Shown piece after piece: positions 1-7,071 of a stretch of 64,000 bases of DNA. The stretch is taken from assembly GCF_034044715.1 (NCBI RefSeq), contig NZ_JAXCLW010000002.1, forward strand, positions 1,116,001 through 1,180,000, in the 5' to 3' direction. Below the pieces are notes generated by a model. It ran no database searches and was not told the origin of the DNA. It saw only the letters and a program-made list of their open reading frames with translations. This DNA comes from Dongia_B soli. Lineage in GTDB: Bacteria; Pseudomonadota; Alphaproteobacteria; Dongiales; Dongiaceae. The first letter of the stretch is position 1; the number at the start of each line of letters is the position of its first letter. Position numbers and translations under genes: made by a program.

Positions 1-1321
1 TGGGGCAGGTGTCGGTCGGCCCCAGGGGCTTGTAGTGATCGGCGATGGCATCGGCGACGGCATCCGGCAATTTCTCCAACTGCGCGTAGTAACGTCCCAT
101 AATGCCCTGAAGTTCCGGGAACTCTCCGACCATGCCGGAGACCAGGTCGGCCTTGGCAAGCCGCGCCGCCTGTTTCGCCAAATCGATATCGGCGCCGATA
201 TCCTTGGCCAACTCGCCGGCCAGGTCGATATTCCGCGCCACCTTCTGGCCGACGGATCCAAGTTTGGCATGGTAGGTGATGCTGCCCAGCGACCCCACCC
301 GGTCGGCCAGCTTCACCTTCTGGTCCTGGCTCCAGAAGAATTCCGCATCGGAGAGACGGGCCCGCAGCACCCGCTCATTGCCGGCGATGATCTGCGCGCC
401 GCCGTCGCTGGCCTCGATATTGGCGACCACGAGGAAATGCGGCGCCAGCTTCCCATCCTTGCTTTCGACCGCGAAATATTTCTGGTGGGTGCGCATGGAG
501 GTCGTCAGTACTTCCGCCGGCACCGACATGAATTGCTGATCGATGCCGCCCATCAGGACGACCGGCCATTCCACCAGCCCGGTCACCTCGTCCAGCAAGC
601 CATCATCCGCCTTCACCTCGAGGCCCTGCTTGGCTGCCAGCTCATCGGCCTGACGCTTGATCGAAGCTCGGCGCTCGGCCTGGTCGAGGATGACCTTGGC
701 TGCGCGCAATTTCGCCTGATAACCGGCAAAATTGCTGACGGTGATTTCTCCCTGCGAGAGGAAGCGATGGCCGCGCGTCACGCGATCGAAGGTGACGGCG
801 CTGCCGCCAAGATCGAATTTGCCTTCCAGGACCTTGCCGTCGAACAAGGCGATGATGCCATGCAACGGCCGCACCCAGCGCTGGGTGTAATCCGCCCAGC
901 GCATGGATTTCGGCCAGGGCAGAGCCGCCATGGAATCCAGGATGGTGCCGGGCAGAACGGCGGCGGTCGCGGCGCCCTTCTTTTCGATCACGGCGAAATA
1001 GAAGACGCCCTTGCCGGTATCGCGTTCCTCACACTGATCGAGCGAGGCCAGGCCGGCGGATTTCAGGAAGCCGTCCACCGCCTGTTGCGGCGAGCCAACC
1101 CGAGGGCCCTTCTTCTCTTCCTTCACATCCGCCTGGGTAACCGGCAGACCGTCGACCACCAGCGCCAGGCGCCGCGGGGTCACATAGGCATCGGCCCGTT
1201 TGAACGCGAGGCCGGCGGATTTCAGCTTCTCGGTGACGAGGCGTTTCAGATCCTCCGCCGCGCGCGCCTGCATGCGGGCGGGAATTTCTTCGGAGAAAAT
1301 CTCTAAAAGCAATTCGGCCAT
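1..1321 (-). CDS. glyS: Glycine--tRNA ligase beta subunit (partial, C-terminus off the left edge)
   Basis: Reading the minus strand from the ATG at 1321 gives an open frame of 440 codons to the window edge with no stop. It starts MAELLLEIFSEEIPARMQAR, the typical GlyS N-terminus, and contains the family segment PRRLALVVDGLP near residue 45. GlyS is the beta subunit of the alpha2beta2 bacterial glycyl-tRNA synthetase and supplies tRNA recognition and structural domains. Family length is about 690 residues, so roughly the last 250 are missing. It begins 4 bases after the glyQ stop, so the two are cotranscribed. A long plus-strand open frame over the same bases is an antisense shadow. Confidence 0.95.
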   Translation of the reverse strand, partial: MAELLLEIFSEEIPARMQARAAEDLKRLVTEKLKSAGLAFKRADAYVTPRRLALVVDGLPVTQADVKEEKKGPRVGSPQQAVDGFLKSAGLASLDQCEERDTGKGVFYFAVIEKKGAATAAVLPGTILDSMAALPWPKSMRWADYTQRWVRPLHGIIALFDGKVLEGKFDLGGSAVTFDRVTRGHRFLSQGEITVSNFAGYQAKLRAAKVILDQAERRASIKRQADELAAKQGLEVKADDGLLDEVTGLVEWPVVLMGGIDQQFMSVPAEVLTTSMRTHQKYFAVESKDGKLAPHFLVVANIEASDGGAQIIAGNERVLRARLSDAEFFWSQDQKVKLADRVGSLGSITYHAKLGSVGQKVARNIDLAGELAKDIGADIDLAKQAARLAKADLVSGMVGEFPELQGIMGRYYAQLEKLPDAVADAIADHYKPLGPTDTCP

Positions 1322-1325
1322 GATC

Positions 1326-2243
1326 TTACCCGGCCTTATTCATGTTGGCTTCAGCCGGGCGCTGGGTCGCTTCCCAGGCCTCGCAGCAGGATTTCGCGAG
1401 TGCCCGGACGCGGCCGATATAGGCCTGGCGCTCGGTCACGGAGATCACGCCGCGCGCATCCAGCAGATTGAACAGATGACTGGCCTTCAGGCACTGGTCA
1501 TAGGCCGGCAAGGGCAGCGCCTTGGACAGGTTCAGCAGCGCGGCACATTCCTTTTCAGCATCCTGAAAATGCTGAAATAACAGCGCAGTATCCGCATGTT
1601 CGAAATTAAAAGCTGAATATTCCTGCTCGGCCTGGAGATAGATGTCGCCGTAAGACAGTCCGGCCGGGCCCTCAACCCCGTTGAAGTCGAGGTCATAGAC
1701 GTTCTCGACGCCTTGCACATACATGAAGAGCCGTTCGAGACCATAGGTCAGCTCGGTTGAGACCGGGTCACATTCCAGACCGCCAACCTGCTGAAAATAC
1801 GTGAATTGGCTGACTTCCATCCCGTCCAGCCAAACCTCCCAGCCGAGGCCCCAGGCCCCGAGGGTCGGACTCTCCCAATCATCCTCGACGAAACGGATGT
1901 CGTGCTTCAGCGGATCGATGCCGATCGCCTCCAGACTGCCAAGATAAAGCTCCTGGCTGTTTGCCGGCGATGGCTTCAGGATCACCTGGAACTGATAGTA
2001 ATGCTGCAGCCGGTTGGGATTCTCGCCATACCGGCCATCTTTCGGCCGGCGCGAGGGCTGGACATAGGCGGCGCGCCAGGGCTTGGGGCCAAGCGAGCGC
2101 AAAGTGGTTGCCCAATGGAAAGTCCCGGCGCCGACTTCCATGTCGTAAGGCTGCAGGATGGCGCAGCCCTGGTTCGACCAGTAATTCTGAAGTTTCAGGA
2201 TGAGCGCCTGAACGCATGTTTCCGGATTGGCGATACGCGCCAT
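1326..2243 (-). CDS. glyQ: Glycine--tRNA ligase alpha subunit
   Basis: The 305-residue protein is full length for GlyQ (E. coli about 303). It catalyses glycyl-adenylate formation as the class II catalytic subunit paired with GlyS. Diagnostic stretches are LILKLQNYWSNQGC near the N-terminus, QPYDMEVGAGTFHWATTLR, the PSRRPKDGRYGENPNRLQ motif and YQFQVILKPSP. I chose the ATG at 2243 (MARIANPETC) because homologues start near there. An AAAGGG sequence lies about 8 bases upstream, and the 14-codon upstream extension is unlike the family. It is first in the glyQ-glyS operon. Confidence 0.95.
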   Translation of the reverse strand: MARIANPETCVQALILKLQNYWSNQGCAILQPYDMEVGAGTFHWATTLRSLGPKPWRAAYVQPSRRPKDGRYGENPNRLQHYYQFQVILKPSPANSQELYLGSLEAIGIDPLKHDIRFVEDDWESPTLGAWGLGWEVWLDGMEVSQFTYFQQVGGLECDPVSTELTYGLERLFMYVQGVENVYDLDFNGVEGPAGLSYGDIYLQAEQEYSAFNFEHADTALLFQHFQDAEKECAALLNLSKALPLPAYDQCLKASHLFNLLDARGVISVTERQAYIGRVRALAKSCCEAWEATQRPAEANMNKAG

Positions 2244-2385
2244 TGGGAACCCTTTCTGACTCCGTCCGGACAGCCCCCACAGCACCGGCCCGGCTCTTCA
2301 TAGTGCACCGCAAAATAATGGGGCAAGCCTCAAGAATCAAGGAAACTACGCCCTAGATCTGGGAGCCGGACTGGTAGCGCAAACA

Positions 2386-2408
2386 GGCTGCCCGCTGCTG
2401 CGGCAGCC
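2386..2408 (-). terminator. Possible terminator after the zinc-ribbon membrane protein gene
   Basis: A perfect 7-bp inverted repeat (GGCTGCC/GGCAGCC at 2386-2392 and 2402-2408) with a 9-base loop begins 18 bases past the stop of the gene ending at 2426. On the minus strand it is followed by TGTTTGC, a weak T-tract. It could end that transcript before glyQ. Confidence 0.35.
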
Positions 2409-2425
2409 CGCCTTTGTCAGCTAGC

Positions 2426-2677
2426 TTATTTGCCGTTTTTGCAATCGCAAGCGCTGCCGGCGGCGATATAGGTGCCGCAGGACGGGCATTTCACCAGATC
2501 TTCGACAGCCTTTTGCTTTGCCGCGCCCGCGTTAGGCGCTGCGCTGCGTCGATTGCCGTTCCGGACCTGCGACTCGCTGCGATCGGACTGCACGGCCGGA
2601 CGACGGAACCACCACCAGACGACGGCAACGACCGCAACGACGAGGAAGAGTTTGGGAAAGCTGGGTAGACTGAACAT
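2426..2677 (-). CDS. Small single-span membrane protein with C-terminal CxxC zinc ribbon (PP0621-like)
   Basis: An 83-residue protein beginning MFSLPSFPKLFLVVAVVAVV has one N-terminal membrane segment (about residues 5-22) followed by WWWFRRP. A polar linker leads to a C-terminal CPSCGTYI...CDC motif, half of a treble-clef or rubredoxin-like zinc knuckle. The layout matches the short PP0621-type proteins found next to signalling genes in proteobacteria; no reaction is known. The start at 2677 puts the membrane helix at the N-terminus. An in-frame ATG at 2734 would add 19 residues. It lies 66 bases downstream of the Popeye-like gene. Confidence 0.65.
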   Translation of the reverse strand: MFSLPSFPKLFLVVAVVAVVWWWFRRPAVQSDRSESQVRNGNRRSAAPNAGAAKQKAVEDLVKCPSCGTYIAAGSACDCKNGK

Positions 2678-2743
2678 GATGCCGCCATTTAGCGGCGCGG
2701 TCACAAAGCGGTCAAGCAGCATCCCGGCGCTCATGCCGGATTG

Positions 2744-3457
2744 TTACACTTTATTGGCCCGACTGCCGGATAATGATTTCCTCGCAACAGCAGCTACGTA
2801 ATTTCGCCCGTGAACCCGCAATTTGCGCGCGAGGTCGACCGCGAATTGTTCCTTCAGAACCGAACCGATCTCATCGTGTTTGCGAACCAGATCGTGCAAA
2901 TCATCGGCAGGAATCGAAAAACACCGACAATTATCGCCGGCACGGACCGTGGCAGATGCCTTGCCATCACCTAGAAAGGCCATCTCGCCGATATAGGCGC
3001 CGGGCAGGATGCTGGCGATCGGGTCCCCATCGATATCGACCGTCGCCCTGCCGCGCACCAGCAGATGGACCATCTCGACCGGCTCGGCCTGGCGCGTCAG
3101 CTCGGTGCCAGCCTGATAATCATGCCATCCGCCCACGGATAGCAGCCGGCCGAAATTGACATGGTCGAGTTTGCCAAAGGCGCTTTCGTGCAACATCCTC
3201 TCCTCCTCGGTCAGCTTGACCCGCATCCGGGCCCGGACGAGAAGCGCCAATTGAACGATGTTGATCGCAACGAAAACGCAGGACCAAAGGATCCCGACCC
3301 AGAGCTCGCGATCGCCGGCCATATAAAAGTAGATTGCTTCGGCGACGATGGCGATGATGGCCAGCATGCGCAGCCAATACATATTGGTGACAAGATAGGA
3401 GGCGGCCAAGACAACGTAGCTCGCGGTCCCGATCCAATCGCTCCAATCCATCGTCAT
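2744..3457 (-). CDS. Popeye-like membrane protein with cyclic-nucleotide-binding domain
   Basis: The 237-residue product has three hydrophobic segments in its first 80 residues (about 10-25, 30-47 and 52-74). A cytoplasmic cyclic-nucleotide-binding fold follows, about residues 95-225. The phosphate-binding cassette is visible as GEMAFLGDGKASATVRA, with Gly-Glu and the Arg expected to contact cAMP or cGMP. Three N-terminal helices plus one cNMP domain is the Popeye/BVES layout, which also occurs in bacteria, but this cassette is of the canonical CAP/PKA type. It is probably a membrane sensor; no output domain is present. The same-strand methyltransferase ends 29 bases upstream. Confidence 0.75.
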   Translation of the reverse strand: MTMDWSDWIGTASYVVLAASYLVTNMYWLRMLAIIAIVAEAIYFYMAGDRELWVGILWSCVFVAINIVQLALLVRARMRVKLTEEERMLHESAFGKLDHVNFGRLLSVGGWHDYQAGTELTRQAEPVEMVHLLVRGRATVDIDGDPIASILPGAYIGEMAFLGDGKASATVRAGDNCRCFSIPADDLHDLVRKHDEIGSVLKEQFAVDLARKLRVHGRNYVAAVARKSLSGSRANKV

Positions 3458-3486
3458 GTCTTACCTGTTCCGCCGTCAGGGCGGTC

Positions 3487-4263
3487 TCATAGGGCAAGCG
3501 CTGCCGCCGCCCGAAGAACCGCTTCAGCCTCTGCGGTAAAGCGGCCGTCGGCCTCATGCAACACGACAGGCGCGAGCAGCCTGGACGGGGCACGGCTGCC
3601 CCGCTGTCCCCGCACCAAAACACGGCGGGCCGGCTCGTCCGGTTTCGGCTGGATCGGCAGGATCGCGAGGCCGCCGATGCATTCCTGCATCAAAGACAGC
3701 AATTCCGGTAGGCGGTCGGCCCGGTGGATGAAGGTGACATGACCGCGCGGCGCCACGATGGCGCGGGCGGCGGCGACCCAATCAGCCAGCACCGCATCGG
3801 ATTCCACATTCGCGAGCGCCTTGACCGGGTGATCCGAGACGCTGGCCCGGCCCCGTGGCAGATAAGGCGGATTGGCGATGACATGATCGGCAGGGCCGAC
3901 GTCGCGGAGGCGTCGGTGATCGAGGATATTGCCCTCAATCGCCCGGTAGCGACCGGCAAGCCCGCTGGCCGCCGCATTCCTGTTGGCAAGATCGACCAAG
4001 GCCGGCTGGACATCGATACCGAGACAGGAAACATCCGGCAGCCGCGCCAAAAGACACAGCCCGGCAGTCCCGACGCCACAGCCGAGATCGACGATGCGCC
4101 CCGCTCCCCCCGCTGTCATCGTGCTGGCCGGAACAGAGGCTGCCAGCAGCACAGGATCGATGGCGGCGCGATAGCCCTCGATCGGCTGGAACAAGCTCAC
4201 CCGGCCGCCCAGGACCTGGTCGAGGGTCAGTTCGACATTCTCCGGCATCAATTGCTCAGCCAT
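3487..4263 (-). CDS. tRNA1(Val) (adenine37-N6)-methyltransferase family protein (TrmN6/YfiC-like)
   Basis: A 258-residue class I SAM-dependent methyltransferase. The SAM-binding glycine loop DLGCGVGTAG is near residues 59-68, the acidic strand end GIDVQP follows, and the N6-adenine signature NPPY is near 132-135. The N-terminal LGGRVSLFQPIEGYRAAIDPVLLAA is typical of the TrmN6 group. The start is the ATG at 4263, which overlaps the stop of the upstream DUF2007 gene by one base (TGATG); an in-frame TTG immediately upstream is less likely. The pair is therefore translationally coupled. Confidence 0.85.
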   Translation of the reverse strand: MAEQLMPENVELTLDQVLGGRVSLFQPIEGYRAAIDPVLLAASVPASTMTAGGAGRIVDLGCGVGTAGLCLLARLPDVSCLGIDVQPALVDLANRNAAASGLAGRYRAIEGNILDHRRLRDVGPADHVIANPPYLPRGRASVSDHPVKALANVESDAVLADWVAAARAIVAPRGHVTFIHRADRLPELLSLMQECIGGLAILPIQPKPDEPARRVLVRGQRGSRAPSRLLAPVVLHEADGRFTAEAEAVLRAAAALAL

Positions 4264-4514
4264 CAATCCTCATCGCCTGCATCTTCCGCAGCCGATACCG
4301 GCTGCAAAATCGCTGCTTCCGCGTCACGCATCAGGCGCGTTGCGCGGCTAAGATCCTGCTCAGCCACCATCAGGCGCTGTTCCAGCATATTAAGACTGCC
4401 CTGAACGATGCTGGTATGGCTGTCCAGGATAACGCTCTCGATACCCGCTTCCGAAAGCAGGGAGGTCAGAAAGGACAGTCTGATCGGGTCGTTGCTCCGG
4501 GTCAGTTCCCGCAT
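4263..4514 (-). CDS. DUF2007 domain protein
   Basis: An 83-residue protein starting MRELTRSNDPIRLSFLTSLLSEAGIESVILDSHTS. DUF2007 proteins are small ferredoxin-like alpha/beta proteins sometimes labelled putative signal-transducing proteins; the biochemical role is not established. The pattern NDPIRLSFLTSLL...IESVILD followed by the GS-N-hydrophobic segment and AEQDLSRATRLM matches the family. It heads a two-gene unit with the TrmN6-like methyltransferase and is divergent from ispB. This arrangement is common in alphaproteobacteria. Confidence 0.8.
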   Translation of the reverse strand: MRELTRSNDPIRLSFLTSLLSEAGIESVILDSHTSIVQGSLNMLEQRLMVAEQDLSRATRLMRDAEAAILQPVSAAEDAGDED

Positions 4515-4530
4515 TCCTCACCTTTCACTG

Positions 4531-4665
4531 CTAGAGCCGGATCGTTTTAGACGGAATCGCTTCGCGATTTGTCTGAAACGTGAATCCGCCTCTCATCAAT
4601 AAGATAGAGAGCGATTCACGTCTTTGATGGAAGCACAATGCTTCCGTCAAAGACGATCGCGTTCT
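4531..4665. repeat. Palindromic intergenic element with three consecutive hairpins
   Basis: Three stem-loops follow each other. Stem 1 pairs 4543-4552 with 4571-4580 (10 bp with one G-U) around an inner AATCGC/GCGATT stem. Stem 2 pairs 4579-4586 with 4613-4620 (8 perfect bp). Stem 3 pairs 4620-4635 with 4639-4654 (16 bp, one G-U, 3-base loop). Such dense palindromes resemble the mobile intergenic repeats of alphaproteobacteria. I see no second copy in this window, so the repeat nature is inferred. Confidence 0.5.
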
Positions 4666-4708
4666 TATGCGCGCATTGGTCGCAGAATGGGGCAACATGC
4701 CACCACCC

Positions 4709-4736
4709 TTGACCTATCATATTATGTTTCTATGCT
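4709..4736 (+). promoter_or_regulatory. Putative sigma70 promoter for ispB
   Basis: TTGACC (4709-4714) is followed after 16 bases by TATGCT (4731-4736). This is 5/6 and 4/6 to consensus in an otherwise GC-rich genome. It would give a leader of about 118 bases before the ispB GTG. Confidence 0.45.
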
Positions 4737-4860
4737 CGGCGGCCATAAGGCCGGCCATCGGAAAATTGCGATCACCGGAACGCGACCCTGAATCAAACAG
4801 TTAGTAAAGAAATCGGGGGCATGATCCGGCGGGCTGGCATAAGGTATAAGGAATGATAAC

Positions 4861-5883
4861 GTGGCGGTGATCATCAACCTCGACCAGGAACGCGAGAAAG
4901 AACAACCGGACGCCCTGACCCGTCTCTGCGATCTGGTGCAGGACGATCTGGAAAACGTCAATCGCCTGATCATCGAGAACATGCACAGCCCGGTCGAGCT
5001 GATCCCCCAGCTTGCCGGCCATATCATTGCTGCCGGCGGCAAAAGGCTGCGCCCGGTCCTGACCCTCGCGGCCGCCCAGATGTGCGGCTATCACGGGCAG
5101 CGTCATGCCGCCCTCGCCGCCTGCGTCGAATTCATTCATACCGCCACCCTGCTGCATGACGATGTCGTCGATGAAAGCACCCTGCGCCGTGGCGAAGCTT
5201 CCGCCAATGTGCTCTGGGGCAATAAAGCAAGCGTCCTGGTCGGCGACTTCCTGTTCAGCCGCGCCTTTCAGCTGATGGTCGCCGACGGCAATCTGCGGGT
5301 GCTGGAAATTCTTTCGGCCGCCTCCGCCATTATCGCCGAGGGCGAGGTGCTGCAGCTCATGACCAGTAACGACACGGCGACTTCCGAACAGGCCTATCTC
5401 GAAGTGATCATGGGCAAGACCGCCGCCTTGTTCGCCGCTGCTTGCGAAGTCGGTGCCGTGGTTGCGGACCGGCCGAAGAAGGAGCATGAAGCACTTGGCT
5501 CCTATGGCATGAATCTCGGCATCGCCTTCCAGCTGATCGACGATGCGCTGGACTATTCCGCCAAGCAGGAAAATCTCGGCAAGACCATCGGCGACGATTT
5601 CCGCGAGGGCAAGATCACCCTGCCGGTCATCCTGGCCTTCCTGCGGGGCGACGAATCGGAGCGCGATTTCTGGCGCCGGACCTTGGAACGACAGGAACAG
5701 GACGACGCCGATCTGCGTCAGGCGATCCAGCTCATGGAACGTCACGGCACCTTGAAAGACACAGTGCAGCGCGCCGCCCATTACGGCGCCATCGCCCGCG
5801 ACGCTTTGGGTATTTTCCCCGATAGCGCCGAAAAACGCGCTTTGACCGATGTGGTGGAATTCGTTATCCGGCGCGGCCACTAA
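4861..5883 (+). CDS. ispB: Polyprenyl (octaprenyl/decaprenyl) diphosphate synthase
   Basis: A 340-residue trans-prenyltransferase that makes the ubiquinone side-chain precursor by successive isopentenyl diphosphate additions to an allylic primer. The first aspartate-rich motif DDVVDE is at 100-105, followed by the arginine pair in STLRRGEAS. The second motif IDDALD is near 226-231, and GGKRLRP near 59-65 binds isopentenyl diphosphate. All catalytic residues are present. The start is a GTG at 4861. The product chain length (C40 or C50) cannot be read from the sequence. A nearly gene-length minus-strand open frame is antisense. Confidence 0.92.
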   Translation: MAVIINLDQEREKEQPDALTRLCDLVQDDLENVNRLIIENMHSPVELIPQLAGHIIAAGGKRLRPVLTLAAAQMCGYHGQRHAALAACVEFIHTATLLHDDVVDESTLRRGEASANVLWGNKASVLVGDFLFSRAFQLMVADGNLRVLEILSAASAIIAEGEVLQLMTSNDTATSEQAYLEVIMGKTAALFAAACEVGAVVADRPKKEHEALGSYGMNLGIAFQLIDDALDYSAKQENLGKTIGDDFREGKITLPVILAFLRGDESERDFWRRTLERQEQDDADLRQAIQLMERHGTLKDTVQRAAHYGAIARDALGIFPDSAEKRALTDVVEFVIRRGH

Positions 5884-5943
5884 GTCCTGGGAATGGCCGG
5901 CGCCAAGCCCCGCGGCCTAGGTTAATTTCCCCCATCGAAGGGC

Positions 5944-5972
5944 TTGCACTGTCACCGGCTTGTCGCTATAAC
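5944..5972 (+). promoter_or_regulatory. sigma70 promoter of tRNA-Pro
   Basis: TTGCAC (5944-5949), a 17-base spacer and TATAAC (5967-5972) form a near-consensus promoter. The mature tRNA begins at 6016, so the start site would lie about 36 bases upstream of it. Confidence 0.75.
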
Positions 5973-6015
5973 CCGCGTCACCCTACGGGGGCGCCAGCGC
6001 CCTACTGAAGCGTGT

Positions 6016-6092
6016 CGGAGTGTAGCTCAGCCTGGTAGAGCACTACGTTCGGGACGTAGGGGCCGGAGGTTCGAATCCTCTCACTCCGACCA
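6016..6092 (+). tRNA. tRNA-Pro (anticodon CGG)
   Basis: A 77-base cloverleaf with a perfect 7-bp acceptor stem (CGGAGTG/CACTCCG). The D-arm contains AGCCTGGTA, and the 5-bp anticodon stem CTACG/CGTAG encloses loop TTCGGGA (anticodon CGG, reading CCG proline). The T-loop is TTCGAAT and the CCA is encoded at 6090-6092. It lies between ispB and a small transporter gene. Confidence 0.97.
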
Positions 6093-6228
6093 TCCATTCA
6101 AACCAGCGACTTCTCCCTCCATAAGCAGTTCTCGCGTGATCGGAAATGGATCATCGCAAGAATGGTTTTCGTTTGCTCGCGCGCGCGGCCCTATTAGAAG
6201 ATCAAACGAAAGCAACCGGGGAACCGTC

Positions 6229-6591
6229 ATGAGTTTATGGGCTGCGTGGCTGGCTGTGGGCCTCACGATCTCCCTGAACGTCTATAGCCAGATTGCTATA
6301 AAGAAGGGGGTCCTGCGCGTGGGGCTTGGCGGGCGTGTCTACCGGTTTGCCCGGGTTTATCTGGATCCTTGGATCCTGAGCGGCCTCGGCGCCGCCGTGC
6401 TGGGCAGCTTCTGCTGGATCGCGGCGATGACCAAGCTTCCGCTGAGCCTGGCCTATCCCTTTACCAGCCTGGGGTTTGTTTTGGTTTCGGTATCCGGCGC
6501 CCTGTTCTTTGACGAGCCGATCAGCTGGAAGCGGCTGGCAGGTTTGGCACTGGTCGTCACGGGCTTGTCGCTGGTCGCGATATCGAGTTAG
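6229..6591 (+). CDS. Small four-helix DMT/EamA-like transporter
   Basis: A 120-residue protein with four predicted membrane segments (about 5-22, 43-65, 70-92 and 98-117). The segment LPLSLAYPFTSLGFVLVSVSGALFFDEPISWKRLAGLALVVTG is characteristic of the drug/metabolite transporter superfamily, close to the ArnE/ArnF and SMR-like half-size members that act as dimers. The ATG at 6229 gives the first helix immediately; the open frame upstream runs through the tRNA and is not coding. Substrate unknown. The next gene is also a four-helix transporter, but the riboswitch between them suggests separate control. Confidence 0.75.
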   Translation: MSLWAAWLAVGLTISLNVYSQIAIKKGVLRVGLGGRVYRFARVYLDPWILSGLGAAVLGSFCWIAAMTKLPLSLAYPFTSLGFVLVSVSGALFFDEPISWKRLAGLALVVTGLSLVAISS

Positions 6592-6676
6592 CAGAGGAAC
6601 TCCGTTTCGATCCGTCCCGTCTCCGGCCCACTCGTCTTGAAAAGCCAAGGGAGCGATCTAGATAATTGACGACATA

Positions 6677-6727
6677 CCGGCGGGACGACCCGGCGGACTT
6701 CGACGACGAGTCGGGGACGACCCTGGC
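6677..6727 (+). promoter_or_regulatory. Guanidine-II (mini-ykkC) riboswitch
   Basis: Two short hairpins carry identical ACGA loops. P1 is 6677-6696, with CGGG-ACGA-CCCG capped below by CCG/CGG across one G-G mismatch. P2 is 6710-6727, stem GTCGGGG/CCCTGGC closing ACGA at 6717-6720. Tandem GC-rich hairpins with ACGR loops, placed just before a sugE start, define the guanidine-II class, in which each loop binds guanidinium. The second hairpin ends 18 bases before the sugE ATG at 6746, suiting control of ribosome binding. Confidence 0.9.
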
Positions 6728-6745
6728 AGCATTAATGTGGAATGA

Positions 6746-7069
6746 ATGATGCCTTGGGTTCTTCTTCTCGCCGCCGGCGGCCTGGAAATCGTCTGGGCTA
6801 TCGGTCTTAAGCAAAGTCACGGCTTCACCCGCCTTCTCCCCAGCCTCGTTACCATCATTGCGATGCTCGGCAGCTTCGGCCTGCTTGGCCTGGCCGTCCG
6901 CGATCTGCCGATGGGCATTGCCTATGCGGTCTGGACCGGTATCGGAACGCTCGGCGTCGTGCTGATCGGCGCGCTGTGGCTGCGCGAAGGACTGAGCATT
7001 GCGCAAATGCTCTGCATCTTCGCGATTGGCGGCGGCATTCTCGGGCTTAAGCTGCTGACCCGCGCTTAA
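6746..7069 (+). CDS. sugE: SMR-family guanidinium exporter SugE/Gdx
   Basis: A 107-residue SMR protein with four membrane helices and the essential helix-1 glutamate in AAGGLEIVWAIGLK (residue about 14). The segments YAVWTGIGTLGVVLIG and WLREGLS are typical of the SugE/Gdx subtype rather than EmrE-type polyaromatic exporters. Gdx proteins export guanidinium in exchange for protons as a dual-topology dimer. The guanidine-II riboswitch directly upstream independently supports that substrate. Two consecutive ATG codons (6746 and 6749) are possible starts. Confidence 0.9.
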   Translation: MMPWVLLLAAGGLEIVWAIGLKQSHGFTRLLPSLVTIIAMLGSFGLLGLAVRDLPMGIAYAVWTGIGTLGVVLIGALWLREGLSIAQMLCIFAIGGGILGLKLLTRA

Positions 7070-7071
7070 TC

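Larger units (their letters stand above)
4515..4860. other. Divergent intergenic region with structured repeat and ispB promoter
   Basis: These 346 bases separate the divergent DUF2007 gene and ispB. The left half is filled by three adjoining hairpins (listed separately) and the right half carries a sigma70-like promoter for ispB. No small gene is supported. Confidence 0.7.

Noticed and set aside
35..1306. Plus-strand open frame of 423 codons at the left edge
   Set aside because: It lies entirely antisense to glyS, which is clearly recognisable, and has no family resemblance; high-GC DNA gives such shadows.
4801..5880. Minus-strand open frame of 359 codons over ispB
   Set aside because: Antisense to a gene with intact catalytic motifs and not similar to any family.
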